The notes under the pieces: model-generated
Database searches by the model: none
The model's input: the letters and a program-made list of their open reading frames with translations, nothing else
Told to the model about the DNA's origin: nothing
Assembly (NCBI GenBank): GCA_944989445.1
Contig: CALYLW010000993.1
Location: 226,001 to 290,000 of the forward strand
From: Ampullaceana balthica
Lineage: Eukaryota > Mollusca > Gastropoda > Lymnaeidae
Direction: 5' to 3'
DNA length: 64,000 bases
Translations under genes and position numbers: made by a program
Shown here: in pieces, positions 1-10,038 of the stretch
Numbering within the stretch: the first letter of the stretch is position 1
Layout of the letters: each line of letters begins with the position of its first letter

Positions 1-271
1 GAAATATTGTGCAAGTAAAAAAACAGAAAGAGATTCTTTTTTGTTAAACAATTAAAATGTATAAATATTGAGTCAATGAAAATTTAGTTTAATTTTTTTT
101 TAAATCCCATCAGAAAATTAACTGGTTGATTGGTCAAATGTGTTAGCAGTGTTTTGAATCCAGTTTTGTCTTCTTTTCCGTTTCCTCATTTCCTTCCAAA
201 AGAAAAGTTTTCCTTTTCAAATGCTATTTCATACTAAAATAAATGTCAGCTTTAAAAAAAAACAATTTAAC

Positions 272-480
272 TTCAGACCAAATCAAGTGGAAAATGCTGA
301 ATGAATGATGAAGAGCAAATGACCGACCTAGGGGTGTTAAAAACAGCACAGATGCAATCAGGTAACCAGTGAGGAGTCCGGCCAGGAAGACTGACATCAC
401 TGGAAATGGGTAAAGGAACCAGAAGGCCAACCAGATACAACCCCCTACAATGCCTAAAGATAAGGCAACTGGTAATTTCA
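272..480 (-). CDS. TM7SF3: TM7SF3 coding exon 9 (third and fourth helices; 3' edge uncertain)
   Basis: Encodes VKLPVALSLGIVGGCIWLAF, then FLYPFPVMSVFLAGLLTGYL and IASVLFLTPLG. Acceptor TCCACAG at 481-482. The downstream donor is not clear: GAA|GTTAAA (exon end 272) and an earlier TAG|GTCGGT are both weak. Reading continues open to 224 before a stop, which is unlikely to be the true C-terminus because three helices would be missing. Confidence 0.75.
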
Positions 481-3400
481 CTGTGGACATAAAATTATTT
501 TTAAATTTAGGAAGGTAAGCCACAAAGATATTTGAATAATTATAATTCTTTTATACAATTATTTATATTTCATATAAAGGGCTATCCCTATACTACCTAC
601 ACACTTCGGAGTAGGGGATCTTGCATATAAGTGTGCACAAGCGTCAATAGAATGTGTATGTATGTACAAATGAAGTTGTAGCCTGAAGACTGCTTAAAAT
701 CACACACACTAGACTTGAACACAATTACTTTCTCATGGGCAAACAATGGGTAAAGAGAATTATTCACACACTTGCACTTGTTAAAAAACATGTATATAAT
801 TCACAAGATCAAATGAGTGGGCACTAAAGGAACAAATACGAAGGGTTTCCCATATCTATTCTCCTGGCCCAGAGTTAAATTCTAATGAGCATCAAAGCCA
901 TTTCAACTAGGCTGGATTGCTGGATGCATCTTATTAATCAGGTAAAAGCTTTTTCACTATAGCTAACAATTATTTTTTCAAACAGGAATAAGGGGTTTAG
1001 AAGATTATTTGTATGAAACTCATAGGCTAAAAATGTATGGGGTGCAACATGGGGTTAGAATGAGGATGAAAATATGACATTTTAGTGTGTGCATAAGAAG
1101 TAAATGACCCCTAACCAATTAAATCCCTTAATTTTATTTTCTTAAATCAATGGTTCCCAAAGTTAAGCATTTATAATTGAGATACTTGAACATTTCTGTC
1201 AGCCATAGCTACTTGTTTACGCACGTGGTAATACAAAAATATTTAAATATTATACATTTTCAAAATGTAAACATTTTTTTTTAAAATTAAAATTAAGACA
1301 AAAGATTGAGATTTTTTTTTAATTTACCAGAATCTTCAAAAGTATGTTGTACTGACATAACAATGTAGATAAGCAAAGAAGAAAATCCAAAGCCAACAAG
1401 TACTTGAGCTGAAAGAATGCAAGAAACAATTTTTATTTACAGTAATAATTGATTCTGCAACATAGGGGCTGATATAAAAATATGTTTCTTGTTTGTTGAC
1501 ACAAATAGCTTATTGCCTTACAACTGTATTGAGATTTCCACAAAAAAAAAGAAGAAAAAAAATATGGCAATAAAGAGTAGTGTTTTAAATGATTCAAGCT
1601 AAATGCTTTTATCAACTGCATCATTCAAATACTCTAAAAATTTAACAAAGCGTTTCTGAATGAATCAGTTTAGTTCAATGTAGGTCATAATCTTTCGGAC
1701 AACTGGGTCACTTATGTAAAGTCATTATATCCCAGAAAAATGTGCAAATGTGATTACTTTGGTCTGCTTATTTATATAGAGCACAGAATTGTTCATTTAT
1801 AATTAAAACAATAAACCTGTAAAATTTGGAACCAAAACTGCTAGGTTCAGATTATTTTTATATAAATTTAAGAAATAATCTAAAACTGAGATGAGTTATT
1901 CTTAACTGATTTGATCAGTCCTTTATAGTCCTTTTCATATTGCCCGAAAAGTATTTTTTTTAACCTCTTCAAAATTGACAGCTAAAATGTAAAAAAGAAT
2001 GAACATTGTCTAAAAACAATATACAGTCCCTTACTTGTTGGAATTTGAAAAAGTAATTTCAAACAGAAAAATGAAATAATTGAAAAGACTTACTGACTTT
2101 GAAGAATCGATGTCCAAAGAAGAGCAGCAATGTGCCAAGTGATCCAAAAACAACAGACAACACAATTTCCCAACCTGTTACTGAAAGTGGTATTAAATAA
2201 AGCGATATGTTAATAAATAAAAAAACAGATTACATTCATAGCTTTTTTTATTCATTAGAGTTTGCCTTTAATTAAATGAATTCTAATATCAAAATTGGGT
2301 ATTTCCAACAGTTAAAAAGGAATATCAAACTTTTGTGCAAAAATCAATAGTGCTTAGAGAAGAAACATTTATATTTTGTTTTTTCCCTCCTCATTTTTTC
2401 CATGCAAACAAATTATAACCACATTGCATAGTATCATGTTTTGGGACAAGAGGCCTCAGTACTTTGTCAGGAGCTGATTTCACCTTGGCCAGCATCCCGT
2501 GCCTATTTATCCCACATATGGGGAAAGTTAATTTTTGTTGAGATTTAGCCTAGAATTCAAGGATATTGGCTTTTTTGAGCCCTCGACCCTATTGTCCCAC
2601 AAATACATAGGTCCACAACTCCAGGGGCCCACAACATCATTTCACCCTGCAACTTGTGACAGGTGAAGACCAAAGTAGGCGCCTGAAATTTATTTGCTGA
2701 CATGATTCTTTCCATCATTTATTACCATTATTACCAAAAGTAGAACAGCTGATTACTTCAAGCCAGCCGCACTTAGGGATGTGAGAAGAAAGGAAATGCT
2801 AGTTTCACACTGGAGATCTGGTTTTAAATGCTCTAACTGCTGATTGCTTCAAACCTTCTACCTTAAAAGGTTGTGAGCAAGACAATTCCAACGTCCCACT
2901 AAAAGTTTTCAAATTCAAACTTACCAGCTGTTGTGCAATCCCCTTTTTCAAAGTCACATGAGTACGTAACAGCTGTTACGTATGCGGCCCTTCGCCCTGT
3001 GTCAAGTCTAGTGACCACAACAGCATAAACAGCACCCAAGCTGGCCTGTGAGGTTACAGCCACTGTAGATTTAGTGGTCGGGCCATCACTGTATGAATAT
3101 ACCTGATAATTAGAAGACAACAGAGGAGCAGTTTACCAAAGGTTCTTTTCATTGAAGTGTTTAGTCAGGGTATATAACCCCTGAAACACTTTCAACAAGG
3201 ATTGGCACCAGTGATTTCCTCTTGGTGCCACCGAGTTCTGTAAAACTAATGGAGTGAGTAAGCTAAATCAGCTAAACTGCGGGTAGTGAGTGGGTGTTTA
3301 AATTACAATAGCAATTTATTTTGTCAAGGGGTGTGTCTGAGGAAATAATTTTGTTTTGTAAAAAGTCACAGAAATGTGTTTGACAGCCAAGCACAGATGG

Positions 3401-6400
3401 GGCAAACGTGACTTGTGCCATGGGCGCCATACAACAAGAAAACCTTTTTGGTGAAGTCAGATCAGTGGGGAAAAAAACATCTTGGGTTTTTATATATATT
3501 GAACCTAGTGATATACCTCGTTTTGCTGTCTTGAGTTTAATTTACTTCAACTATCCATAGGAGTGCTGTTGATTTTTTTGGGTATAAAAATAAAATTGAA
3601 AGTAAACAGAATATCCACGTCAATTTTTTTTACAAGTCTACAGACGGCCATAGTTTCCTCATGTATGCATCGTCCCAGCCTCAATCTTGTAAGATCTCTA
3701 TCCTGTTTTTGCAACTATTGAGACTTAAAAGACTGTAGTGATGAGGCAGACTTTTTGAAAAAAACTAATGAAATGATGGATTTTTTTCTAAGGACATCCT
3801 ACCCTGAAGCAGTTTTATCACGCGCTGTCAATCGAATTAAAGGTATGACCAGACAGGAAACTTTTAAATCATCTCTTTCTGATCACTGTGATTGATCTAA
3901 ATTTACTTTAACTTGTCATCCCCATAACTTTAAAGCCCTCCAGGTGATTCTCAAAAACCGACCAATCCTCATGGCTGACCCTCTAACTCAGCAGGTCTTC
4001 AAAAAATCTCCCCTTTTTTCTTTCTGGAGAGATAGAAGTCTCAAAGATACTTGTAAGAAGTCACCTTCCCACAATGAAAGCACATATTGGAACAAAAGGT
4101 TGCAACCGTAACAATACTTGTCCATATGTGATTGCAATTGACAACATTTATTTCCCTCTTGAAAAATTCAAAATAAGAGATGGATTCACTTGAACAAGTA
4201 GCAATGTGATTTATGCAATTCTTTGCAAGAGGTGTAATAAAATCTATATGGGTGAGACAGGTTGTCGTCTTGGAGATCGGTTTAGAGAACACCAGTATAA
4301 TATAAATAAACAGGCTGAATTTCCTGTGTCGAAACATTTCAACAGTGTTGACCATGATGGAATTTCAGATATTGCAGTTACTGGAATTTTATAGGCGAGC
4401 AATACCCATGGAAAATAGATTTATAAAACCATTTGGTATATTGGCTCCGTATGGAATAAACCAAATTCACAATTTTTCCTAACTGTAGAATCTTTTTCCC
4501 GTTGAGACTTTCAAAAGGATACCTCCTCCTTTTGTTTATATCCCTTTTCATATTTTGTGGTTTATATCCCTTGTCATATTTTGTGGTTTATATCCCTTGT
4601 CATATTTTGTTTGTTTTTTCCTTTCTTTTTATTTACTTAACTATTTGTCTTGTCTTATCTTGTCTTATCTATACAGACGCTCCTTCTATGCAGAAGATAG
4701 TTGCGTCCACAGACCATGACAGATGATCTGTTGGCAAGTGATGCAGCATTCACAGGCCACGGCTTTGTGGGTTCCACGCATTACCCAGCCGCCTAACACT
4801 ACAGTGTTAGGTACCCATTCGGAGCGGGGTGACTCAGGGACGCCCTAGGCCCCGGTAACAAGCCCTTGCCTTCACAAGGATTCGAACCCGTGACCATCGG
4901 TACGACAGTCCAGTGCGCTGCCACTCGACCACCGCGTCATATTTTATGATATAGTATGTCTTAAGAATTTAAATATAATTTTACTACTTATGTAAGTACG
5001 TACTTTATGTTAATTGTACTGTTGAAAGCATTAGCTGAAACATTTACTGTTGTATTAGTTTAATAATAAAGCTCAAATTTATTTTTCTTCATTACACAAT
5101 TTGTTTGTGTATTTTGTATTAAAGCTTTATCCCAGTCCTACCCTATATGTATTATGTAACATGACATTATTTGGGTGGTTGGTTGTCATGAGAGGTAACC
5201 CTTGACTAACTACCAAAATTTAACATGTTTCAATAAACAACATTAAAGTTATGCTGGATGCAACATAAACCAAAACAGATAATGAATATCTTGTTCGGTA
5301 ACCCACAACAATCCAAGTGGCTTCCAAGTAGACTCAGTAAAATGCTGAAAAAATTCCCTACCTTCTGACCATAATTTAATATATCACTGGGCTTAAACAT
5401 TTTCTGAAGACCATCGAAATATTCTTCCTGGCTCAGATCTCTGGATGCGAGGTAGTAGACATAGACGTCATAAGTAAGATTTTTCAGCACCTGCGGCACA
5501 GGAGCAATGCAATAATTGAAAATAATACTAGTACTTGTAAAAAAAATGATACAGTGAAGTAAAGTCATGTACTTTTGTATCAGATATCAAGTGAATAAAC
5601 AACTTTAAAGGATAAAGCACTAAAATTTAGCAGCGAGTCGTCTGTTATCAAAGTCTTGGTTAAACTTGTAAGACGGTATCTTGTAAAAGACAAAAAATGC
5701 GCAAAAGGTAAACATTACCATATTACTCTCACAACTTGGCAAAGACTGGTTCTGACCAACTGCCATGTTTGCCAATTGAAACCAAACATCATTACGGTGT
5801 AAGCCAGGTTTTAAGACAATCGATGGGTCAATGGGAATATTAAATACTTGGTTACATCCCCCTGGAAGTGGTTCTGTTAAAAATATAGTGTTGAATCAAG
5901 AAACAAGAAATCATAACCAACCACATCAATCTGCATAAAAATTTTGAAATGAAATATTTTAAATAAATATTTAGGAAATATCAGAAGCTCAATAATAATA
6001 TCAATGAAGTACTATGATAAAACATTTATTTTTTTTAGCAATATGGAAATTATTATATATAAGGGGCCGTCAATAAAAGACGCCACGTGATTTTTGTCGA
6101 TTTTGCACTCCCCATCCCCCTTCGTCACAAAAACTTAGACCCCCCCTCCAATATGACGTCACAAAGCTTTGACGCCCCCCTCCCTTTCAAGACGTATTTT
6201 CTAATTGAAAATTAGCATGTTTAAATTAATTTTTTTGTCATTTAAGTATGTATTTAGTGTAAGGCTGCACTGCACTCAAATATCGTAACACGTGTGCAGC
6301 CATGTAAACCATCATAAAATAAATTGTAAGAAATCAAATATTTAAGTGGAACTTTTATTTAAAGTTGCGAGTTTTGATGTGAAGTCACATTTCTCAAACA

Positions 6401-8375
6401 CGGTCACACATTGTCACAAATGTGTGGACCCCCCCACCCCTCCCCCCTAGGTGCGTGACGTCATTTATGGACGGCCCCTAATGTAAATCAACCAAGGTGA
6501 TTGGGTCCATCAGAAATTGTAAAAACTCATTGTTTCACTTGCCATCAGCATAATGTAAATCCAAGTAGTAGACAGCAGTGATGTTATGAAAACCATCAAC
6601 TTGGATATACCATGTAAAAGTTTTCTGCAGTTTTTGAGACAGTGTCAGAATACCGACATCAGTGCCTCTTTTGGTGGCATCATATGGAAATGTTGAGTTC
6701 GTGGACAAGGATATGTTAGAGGACTGAGTATGAAGCTAAATTTTTTTATAAAGAGAGAAAAATAATTGAACTGTAGAAATAGTAAACATATTCCACAAGT
6801 CTGACTAATTTATTATACTGGGTAGTAAATTTTTCATTACAAAAAAGGTGTCTAAGAAACCCACCAAAAAATTTTTTTTTAAAAAGTTATGTTACGCCCA
6901 CAAATAATAAGATACGACCTATCAATTTAATATATGTACATGTAGTATAATAATTGAAGTAATTTGCATGGACATCATATTTCCATTTGTTGTTTCAGTG
7001 AGTGGTAAGCTAATCATAATTGGGAGAGTGTTGCACTATTACACATTTTTTATAATGACATTCTTTTTAACTGTATTGGTCTTATGTCTTATCTATACAG
7101 ACGTTCCTTTTATGTAGAAGATTATTGCGTCCACAGACCATACCGGTCTGTTGGCAAGTGATGCAGCGCTCACAGGCCACGGCCATGAAGGGTCCCACGC
7201 ATTACCCAGCCGCCTTTGTTTCGCTAACTAGTGTTAGGTACCCATTCGAAGCTGGGTGGACTCAGGGACAACCTTGGCCCCGGGAACAAATCCTTGCCTT
7301 CACATGGATTTGAACCCGTGACCATCAGTACGCCAGCCAAGCGCGCAAGCCACTCAACCATTGTCCCCCCTTCGACTGCCGTGCCCTGTCCACCAACAGA
7401 TAAAATATATGCTCAACTGACTCAAATGTTACAGAGATATGCAACTAAATATTTTCAATAAAAACTATCCATCAGGAAGGCATTGGGGAAAAAAAAATCT
7501 AAATTTTGTCTAACCTGAATGAGGACATAACTTATATTCTCAGTAGATACACTGAGCTGTGCAGTTGTAGTTTCATTGGCTGGAATAGTCACCACAGTGC
7601 TTTGGCCTATTCTCCACTCAAGTACCAAACCATCTGTTGGATATAAAGCTACAGGGTTGGTCATTTCTCAAGCCGAAAAACATCATAGCTCAACGAGTAA
7701 TGTTCTATTTTTAGATTACATTTTAGTGGAACAATGTTTTGAAGCATAAATACAGTCGAATCACTGTGTTCTCAAAATTGTTAGCATAGTAAAATTATGA
7801 AACTTTTTTCCTTTTTCAAGTCCAATTTGCTGTCTTAATTTAACGAAGAATTAACAAATAGCTGACAAAATACAGCCTTCTCAATATACCTACATTTACA
7901 TATTGACTTGTATCTTTTATAAAAATTTTATGATATCTGTCCTTAAAAAAGATAAATATAGCCCCAATATTTCTATTAATAGCTCTCCGCGCTTGAGGAA
8001 CAATGTTTTAATCTGTAAGATACACAAGGGATGGTGTGAAAATTAGAGGATGATTTGTGTTGAGTGAGGCAAAACAGAATGTGTTAGCAGCACATTAAAA
8101 AGTTTATAACTGTATGGATTGTATCAGAGGTCATCAAACAGAGCCTGACAGCAAAACTGGAAGACTAGCACAATCACATTTTAGCTCTCTTAATTGGCAA
8201 TCGGATGGCCAACACAGTTTGCTGTGGCTTTCCCATTTCAGTTGACATCTATAATGGCCAATGTTTTAAAAAAAGAGGAGTTAAACTTAATTTAAGCGTA
8301 TTTACCTCCATTGGTAAACAATGCAGCAAAAACAGCCAGAATTGAGCACAGTGTTTTGGGTGTGAGACTGAACAT
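272..8375 (-). CDS. TM7SF3: TM7SF3, transmembrane 7 superfamily member 3 (9 exons, 3' end beyond window)
   Basis: Vertebrate TM7SF3 is a multipass membrane protein linked to cell survival and stress responses. CDS exons, in gene order: 8306-8375, 7515-7648, 6543-6735, 5719-5873, 5362-5490, 2925-3102, 2094-2180, 1328-1408, and 272-480 (3' edge uncertain). All phases join without a frameshift, giving about 412 residues of an expected ~570. The N-terminus is a hydrophobic signal peptide (MFSLTPKTLC, then SILAVFAALF). The extracellular domain keeps blocks I recognise from TM7SF3: GGCNQVFNIPIDP, YDVYVYYLASRDLSQEEYF, RAAYVTAVTYSCDFEKG. Helices follow, with LLLFFGHRFF and LTGYLIASVLFLTPLG, the latter matching the family LGFLISSVTFFTPLG. 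Several NxS/T sites fit a luminal or extracellular domain. The remaining helices and cytoplasmic tail should lie left of base 1. Identification is firm; the last exon boundary is not. Confidence 0.92.
481..1327 (-). other. TM7SF3 intron 8
   Basis: AT-rich intron sequence. I see no coding block or recognisable element in it. Confidence 0.6.
1328..1408 (-). CDS. TM7SF3: TM7SF3 coding exon 8 (second helix)
   Basis: Encodes TQVLVGFGFSSLLIYIVMSV then QHTFEDS: one hydrophobic helix and a short loop. Acceptor CTTTCAG, donor CTG|GTAAAT. It has no independent homology strong enough to stand alone; it is placed by phase, hydropathy and position. Confidence 0.8.
2094..2180 (-). CDS. TM7SF3: TM7SF3 coding exon 7 (first transmembrane helix)
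   Basis: Encodes VTGWEIVLSVVFGSLGTLLL then FFGHRFFKV. The FFGHRF motif is shared with human TM7SF3. Acceptor CTTTCAG, donor GTCA|GTAAGT, 87 bases, phase kept. Confidence 0.9.
2925..3102 (-). CDS. TM7SF3: TM7SF3 coding exon 6
   Basis: Encodes VYSYSDGPTTKSTVAVTSQA to YSCDFEKGDCTTA, the membrane-proximal end of the extracellular domain. The paired cysteines match the family HTYACSFEAG. Acceptor TTATCAG, donor CTG|GTAAGT. Confidence 0.9.
3625..4480 (+). mobile_element. Penelope-like retroelement fragment (RT end plus GIY-YIG endonuclease)
   Basis: Lies in TM7SF3 intron 5, antisense to the gene. At 3720-3900 a broken frame resembles the C-terminal part of a Penelope reverse transcriptase (MMDFFLRTSYPEAVLSRAV). 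At 4206-4394 an open frame reads MIYAILCKRCNKIYMGETG and then RLGDRFREH, the GIY-YIG nuclease pattern (IYxIxCxxCxKxYxGET...R...H) typical of Penelope-like elements. The stretch between holds stops and frameshifts, so this is a dead copy. Only the 3' part is present; the RT core is absent. Confidence 0.8.
4650..4936 (-). mobile_element. tRNA-headed SINE, copy 1
   Basis: On the minus strand the head (right end) shows an A box (GTGGTCGAGTGG) and a B box (GGTTCGAATCC), the internal RNA polymerase III promoter of tRNA-derived SINEs. The body runs leftward to the unit CAGAAGATAGTTGCGTCC and a tail of AGATAAGAC repeats. Related full copies are at 7083-7366 and 63664-63940. Lies in TM7SF3 intron 5. 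Confidence 0.85.
5362..5490 (-). CDS. TM7SF3: TM7SF3 coding exon 5
   Basis: Encodes VLKNLTYDVYVYYLASRDLS to ILNYGQK, matching the family YDVYQYFLPENDLTEE stretch. Acceptor CCGCAG, donor AAG|GTAGGG, length 129, phase 0 at both ends. Confidence 0.9.
5719..5873 (-). CDS. TM7SF3: TM7SF3 coding exon 4
   Basis: Encodes EPLPGGCNQVFNIPIDPSIV and on to LPSCESNM. The GGCN...IDP block is diagnostic for TM7SF3 (human GGCNLEFDLDIDP). Acceptor TTAACAG, donor ATG|GTAATG, ends in phase 0. Confidence 0.9.
6063..6479. mobile_element. GGGGCCGTCC-type MITE, copy A
   Basis: Terminal inverted repeats GGGGCCGTC and GACGGCCCC are flanked on both sides by TAA, a 3-bp duplication typical of PIF/Harbinger-type insertion. 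The interior has runs of C or G and repeated TGACGTCA-like motifs but no coding capacity. The ends resemble ISL2EU-type families, which is recollection and not a search. Lies in TM7SF3 intron 3. Confidence 0.75.
6543..6735 (-). CDS. TM7SF3: TM7SF3 coding exon 3 (GC donor)
   Basis: Encodes LHTQSSNISLSTNSTFPYD through FTWYIQVDG to HYAD. The FTWY block matches the family CTWYLG. The exon must end one base into a codon to join exon 4. The only suitable site is GATG|GCAAGT, a GC donor; the nearby GT (GGCAA|GTGAAA) would break the frame. Confidence 0.85.
7083..7366 (-). mobile_element. tRNA-headed SINE, copy 2
   Basis: Same organisation as the 4650 copy: CAGACG...CAGAAGAT tail unit at left, body, then the minus-strand B box at about 7306-7322 (ATTTGAACCCGTGACC read on plus). 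The A box side has decayed. Lies in TM7SF3 intron 2. Confidence 0.8.
7515..7648 (-). CDS. TM7SF3: TM7SF3 coding exon 2
   Basis: Encodes ALYPTDGLVLEWRIGQSTVV and on to YVLIQ. This is the start of the extracellular domain, matching the family region that ends in NVTFLIFQIH. Acceptor CTGTAG and donor CAG|GTTAGA; ends in phase 0. Confidence 0.85.
8306..8375 (-). CDS. TM7SF3: TM7SF3 coding exon 1 (start codon, signal peptide)
   Basis: ATG reads leftward from 8375. It encodes 23 residues of hydrophobic signal sequence ending TNG, then one base of the next codon before a GGAG|GTAAAT donor. The start is chosen because it is the only ATG joining the signal peptide in phase to exon 2. Confidence 0.85.
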
Positions 8376-8689
8376 TGTATTTTAAGAAACTTAGATTTGG
8401 TTTACATTGTGTTCAAGTCAGAATTCATCTCAGTGCAACTTTTTCAGCTGTGGTCAATGCTCAACTTGTCCATCTTCAAAATATTAAAAAATTGAGCTTT
8501 AAGATGATTTAAGTACAAAGACAATACAAACAGTGGAAAATCACACTCAAAATAATGTTTTTACAAAACTGGATAAAAATAAAACTAGGAAAATGCTGTT
8601 CATACATATGGACACAATTTTCCTAGTGTTTTACGCTTATAAGTTATTTAAATTTAATTTCTGTAAAAAAATTCTGGAACTTTTAGAGC

Positions 8690-9150
8690 AAAGGTGGCCA
8701 TACGGCTCTTCTGTGGTTACACTGCGGCTTGCGAAAAATTTATGAAATTAAAACTTTTCATTGGAATTATATATCAAAACTAAATGAAAGTTTTAAAATC
8801 TTGACAGAAACAAAGGGTTGAAAACTATTAGCGGCTTGATCTGAATCAAGAAAAAGCAAGCTTGCTGAATTAAGGTCTTGAATGTGTCCGCAGTAGACAT
8901 TACTTTCTGGTTTCAGCAAATAAGTTGTCACCTCAACTGAGGCAAGTTATGCCATTGCTTGAAATATTGTTCGTGCTTAACGACTTTATTCTGACAGAAC
9001 TTCACACTATAATTACTAGCTACCAACAAGATTTAAATTAACTAGCTATTCAAATGCTTCTCAATTTCATTGCGAGAGCGATCATGACCAATAGTGTTAC
9101 AATGCGGCTCTCAATATTTTTTTTAATTTTCAAAATAGCTCTCAGTTATT
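8690..9150. mobile_element. Decayed hAT-like remnant
   Basis: Ends carry the GTGGCCATACGGCTC and GCGGCTCTCAAT style of terminal sequence seen in hAT MITEs. I could not find matching target duplications or a coding frame, so borders are approximate. Confidence 0.4.
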
Positions 9151-9163
9151 ACAGGTTCTAGAG

Positions 9164-9464
9164 CAGTGCTTCTCAAAATGGTGGTCCGCAAACCGGTGCC
9201 ATTCCATAGACCATCCGCGGCCGGTCCACAGAAGTTATCAAGAAAGGACCAAAAAATGTAACTTAAATCCTCCATTTTTCATCCATTAATACTAACCATG
9301 TAGAATATGTCAATTTTTCGGCAATAAGCACATAAAATTAAACAAATAAATGAAAATAAATTACAATTCGCTACCACTTCAGTAAAGGTAAAATAGTGCA
9401 CCTGTCCCTGATGCATAGAAAAATTCCTGCCAGTCCGCCATACTAAAAAGTTTGAGAAGCACTG
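9164..9464. mobile_element. hAT MITE with intact 8-bp target duplication TTCTAGAG
   Basis: 301-bp element with inverted ends CAGTGCTTCTCAAA and TTTGAGAAGCACTG. TTCTAGAG occurs immediately outside both ends (9156-9163 and 9465-9472). The duplication fits the nTCTAGAn target preference reported for Buster-type hAT transposons. No transposase frame inside, so it is non-autonomous. Confidence 0.9.
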
Positions 9465-9539
9465 TTCTAGAGCATATGTCAGTACTTGGTAATAACAAAG
9501 AAAATGGTGCGTTCCATATCTCTTCATTTGGTATTTTTG

Positions 9540-9672
9540 TCTACAATGAAGCCCCGAAAATGGGGGTTAGGCTTAACTGGTTTGATTAAGGAAGGAATAT
9601 GTTAGTCGCGACCCGGCTGATGAGGCTCTCCGTGCCGACGGTGGCATGTGTGCCATAGGTTCGCCATCACTG
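9540..9672 (-). mobile_element. Truncated hAT MITE (CAGTGATGG family), second copy at 48141
   Basis: The right end GGTTCGCCATCACTG is the inverse of the left end of the 48141-48373 element. The interior shares CCCGAAAATGGG and TGGTTTGATTAAGGAAG in reverse orientation. The left terminus is missing. Confidence 0.65.
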
Positions 9673-9807
9673 GTCTATAGTGACTATAGTCATATGAGTA
9701 CAAAATTCCATTCCCAGCATGGGGACCTCACTCTGCCATATTGACATATCAATCGTTAACTATGATTTAGCCGAGTACTTTATAATAATCCCAGTGGACT
9801 GTGGTGC

Positions 9808-10035
9808 ACAAAAATTATTTAACAAATAATGTATACCTAATTACTTCAGTCTCCATATTTTTATATAAATAAATTATTTAAAAAATATAATTTATGTAAA
9901 AGAGATTTCACTCGCCCTTAAACTTAAAGAAGTTATAGCTTGATTTTTAAATTTTAAAACACAAATTATTTAAATGTAGGCTGTATGCCTATTTACTTTA
10001 GTCTCCGTATTTTTATATGAATAAAGTAATAAATA
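9808..10035. repeat. Diverged tandem duplication, ~152-bp period
   Basis: Two blocks start at 9808 and 9960 with ACA[A/C]AAATTATTTAA and share CTTCAGTCTCCATATTTTT / CTTTAGTCTCCGTATTTTT with the same spacing. No coding content. The second block abuts the target duplication of the 10039 element. Confidence 0.6.
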
Positions 10036-10038
10036 GGC

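Noticed and set aside
224..271. TM7SF3 C-terminus at the in-frame stop just left of 227
   Set aside because: Ending here would lose three of seven helices and the tail; more likely this is read-through into the intron after exon 9.
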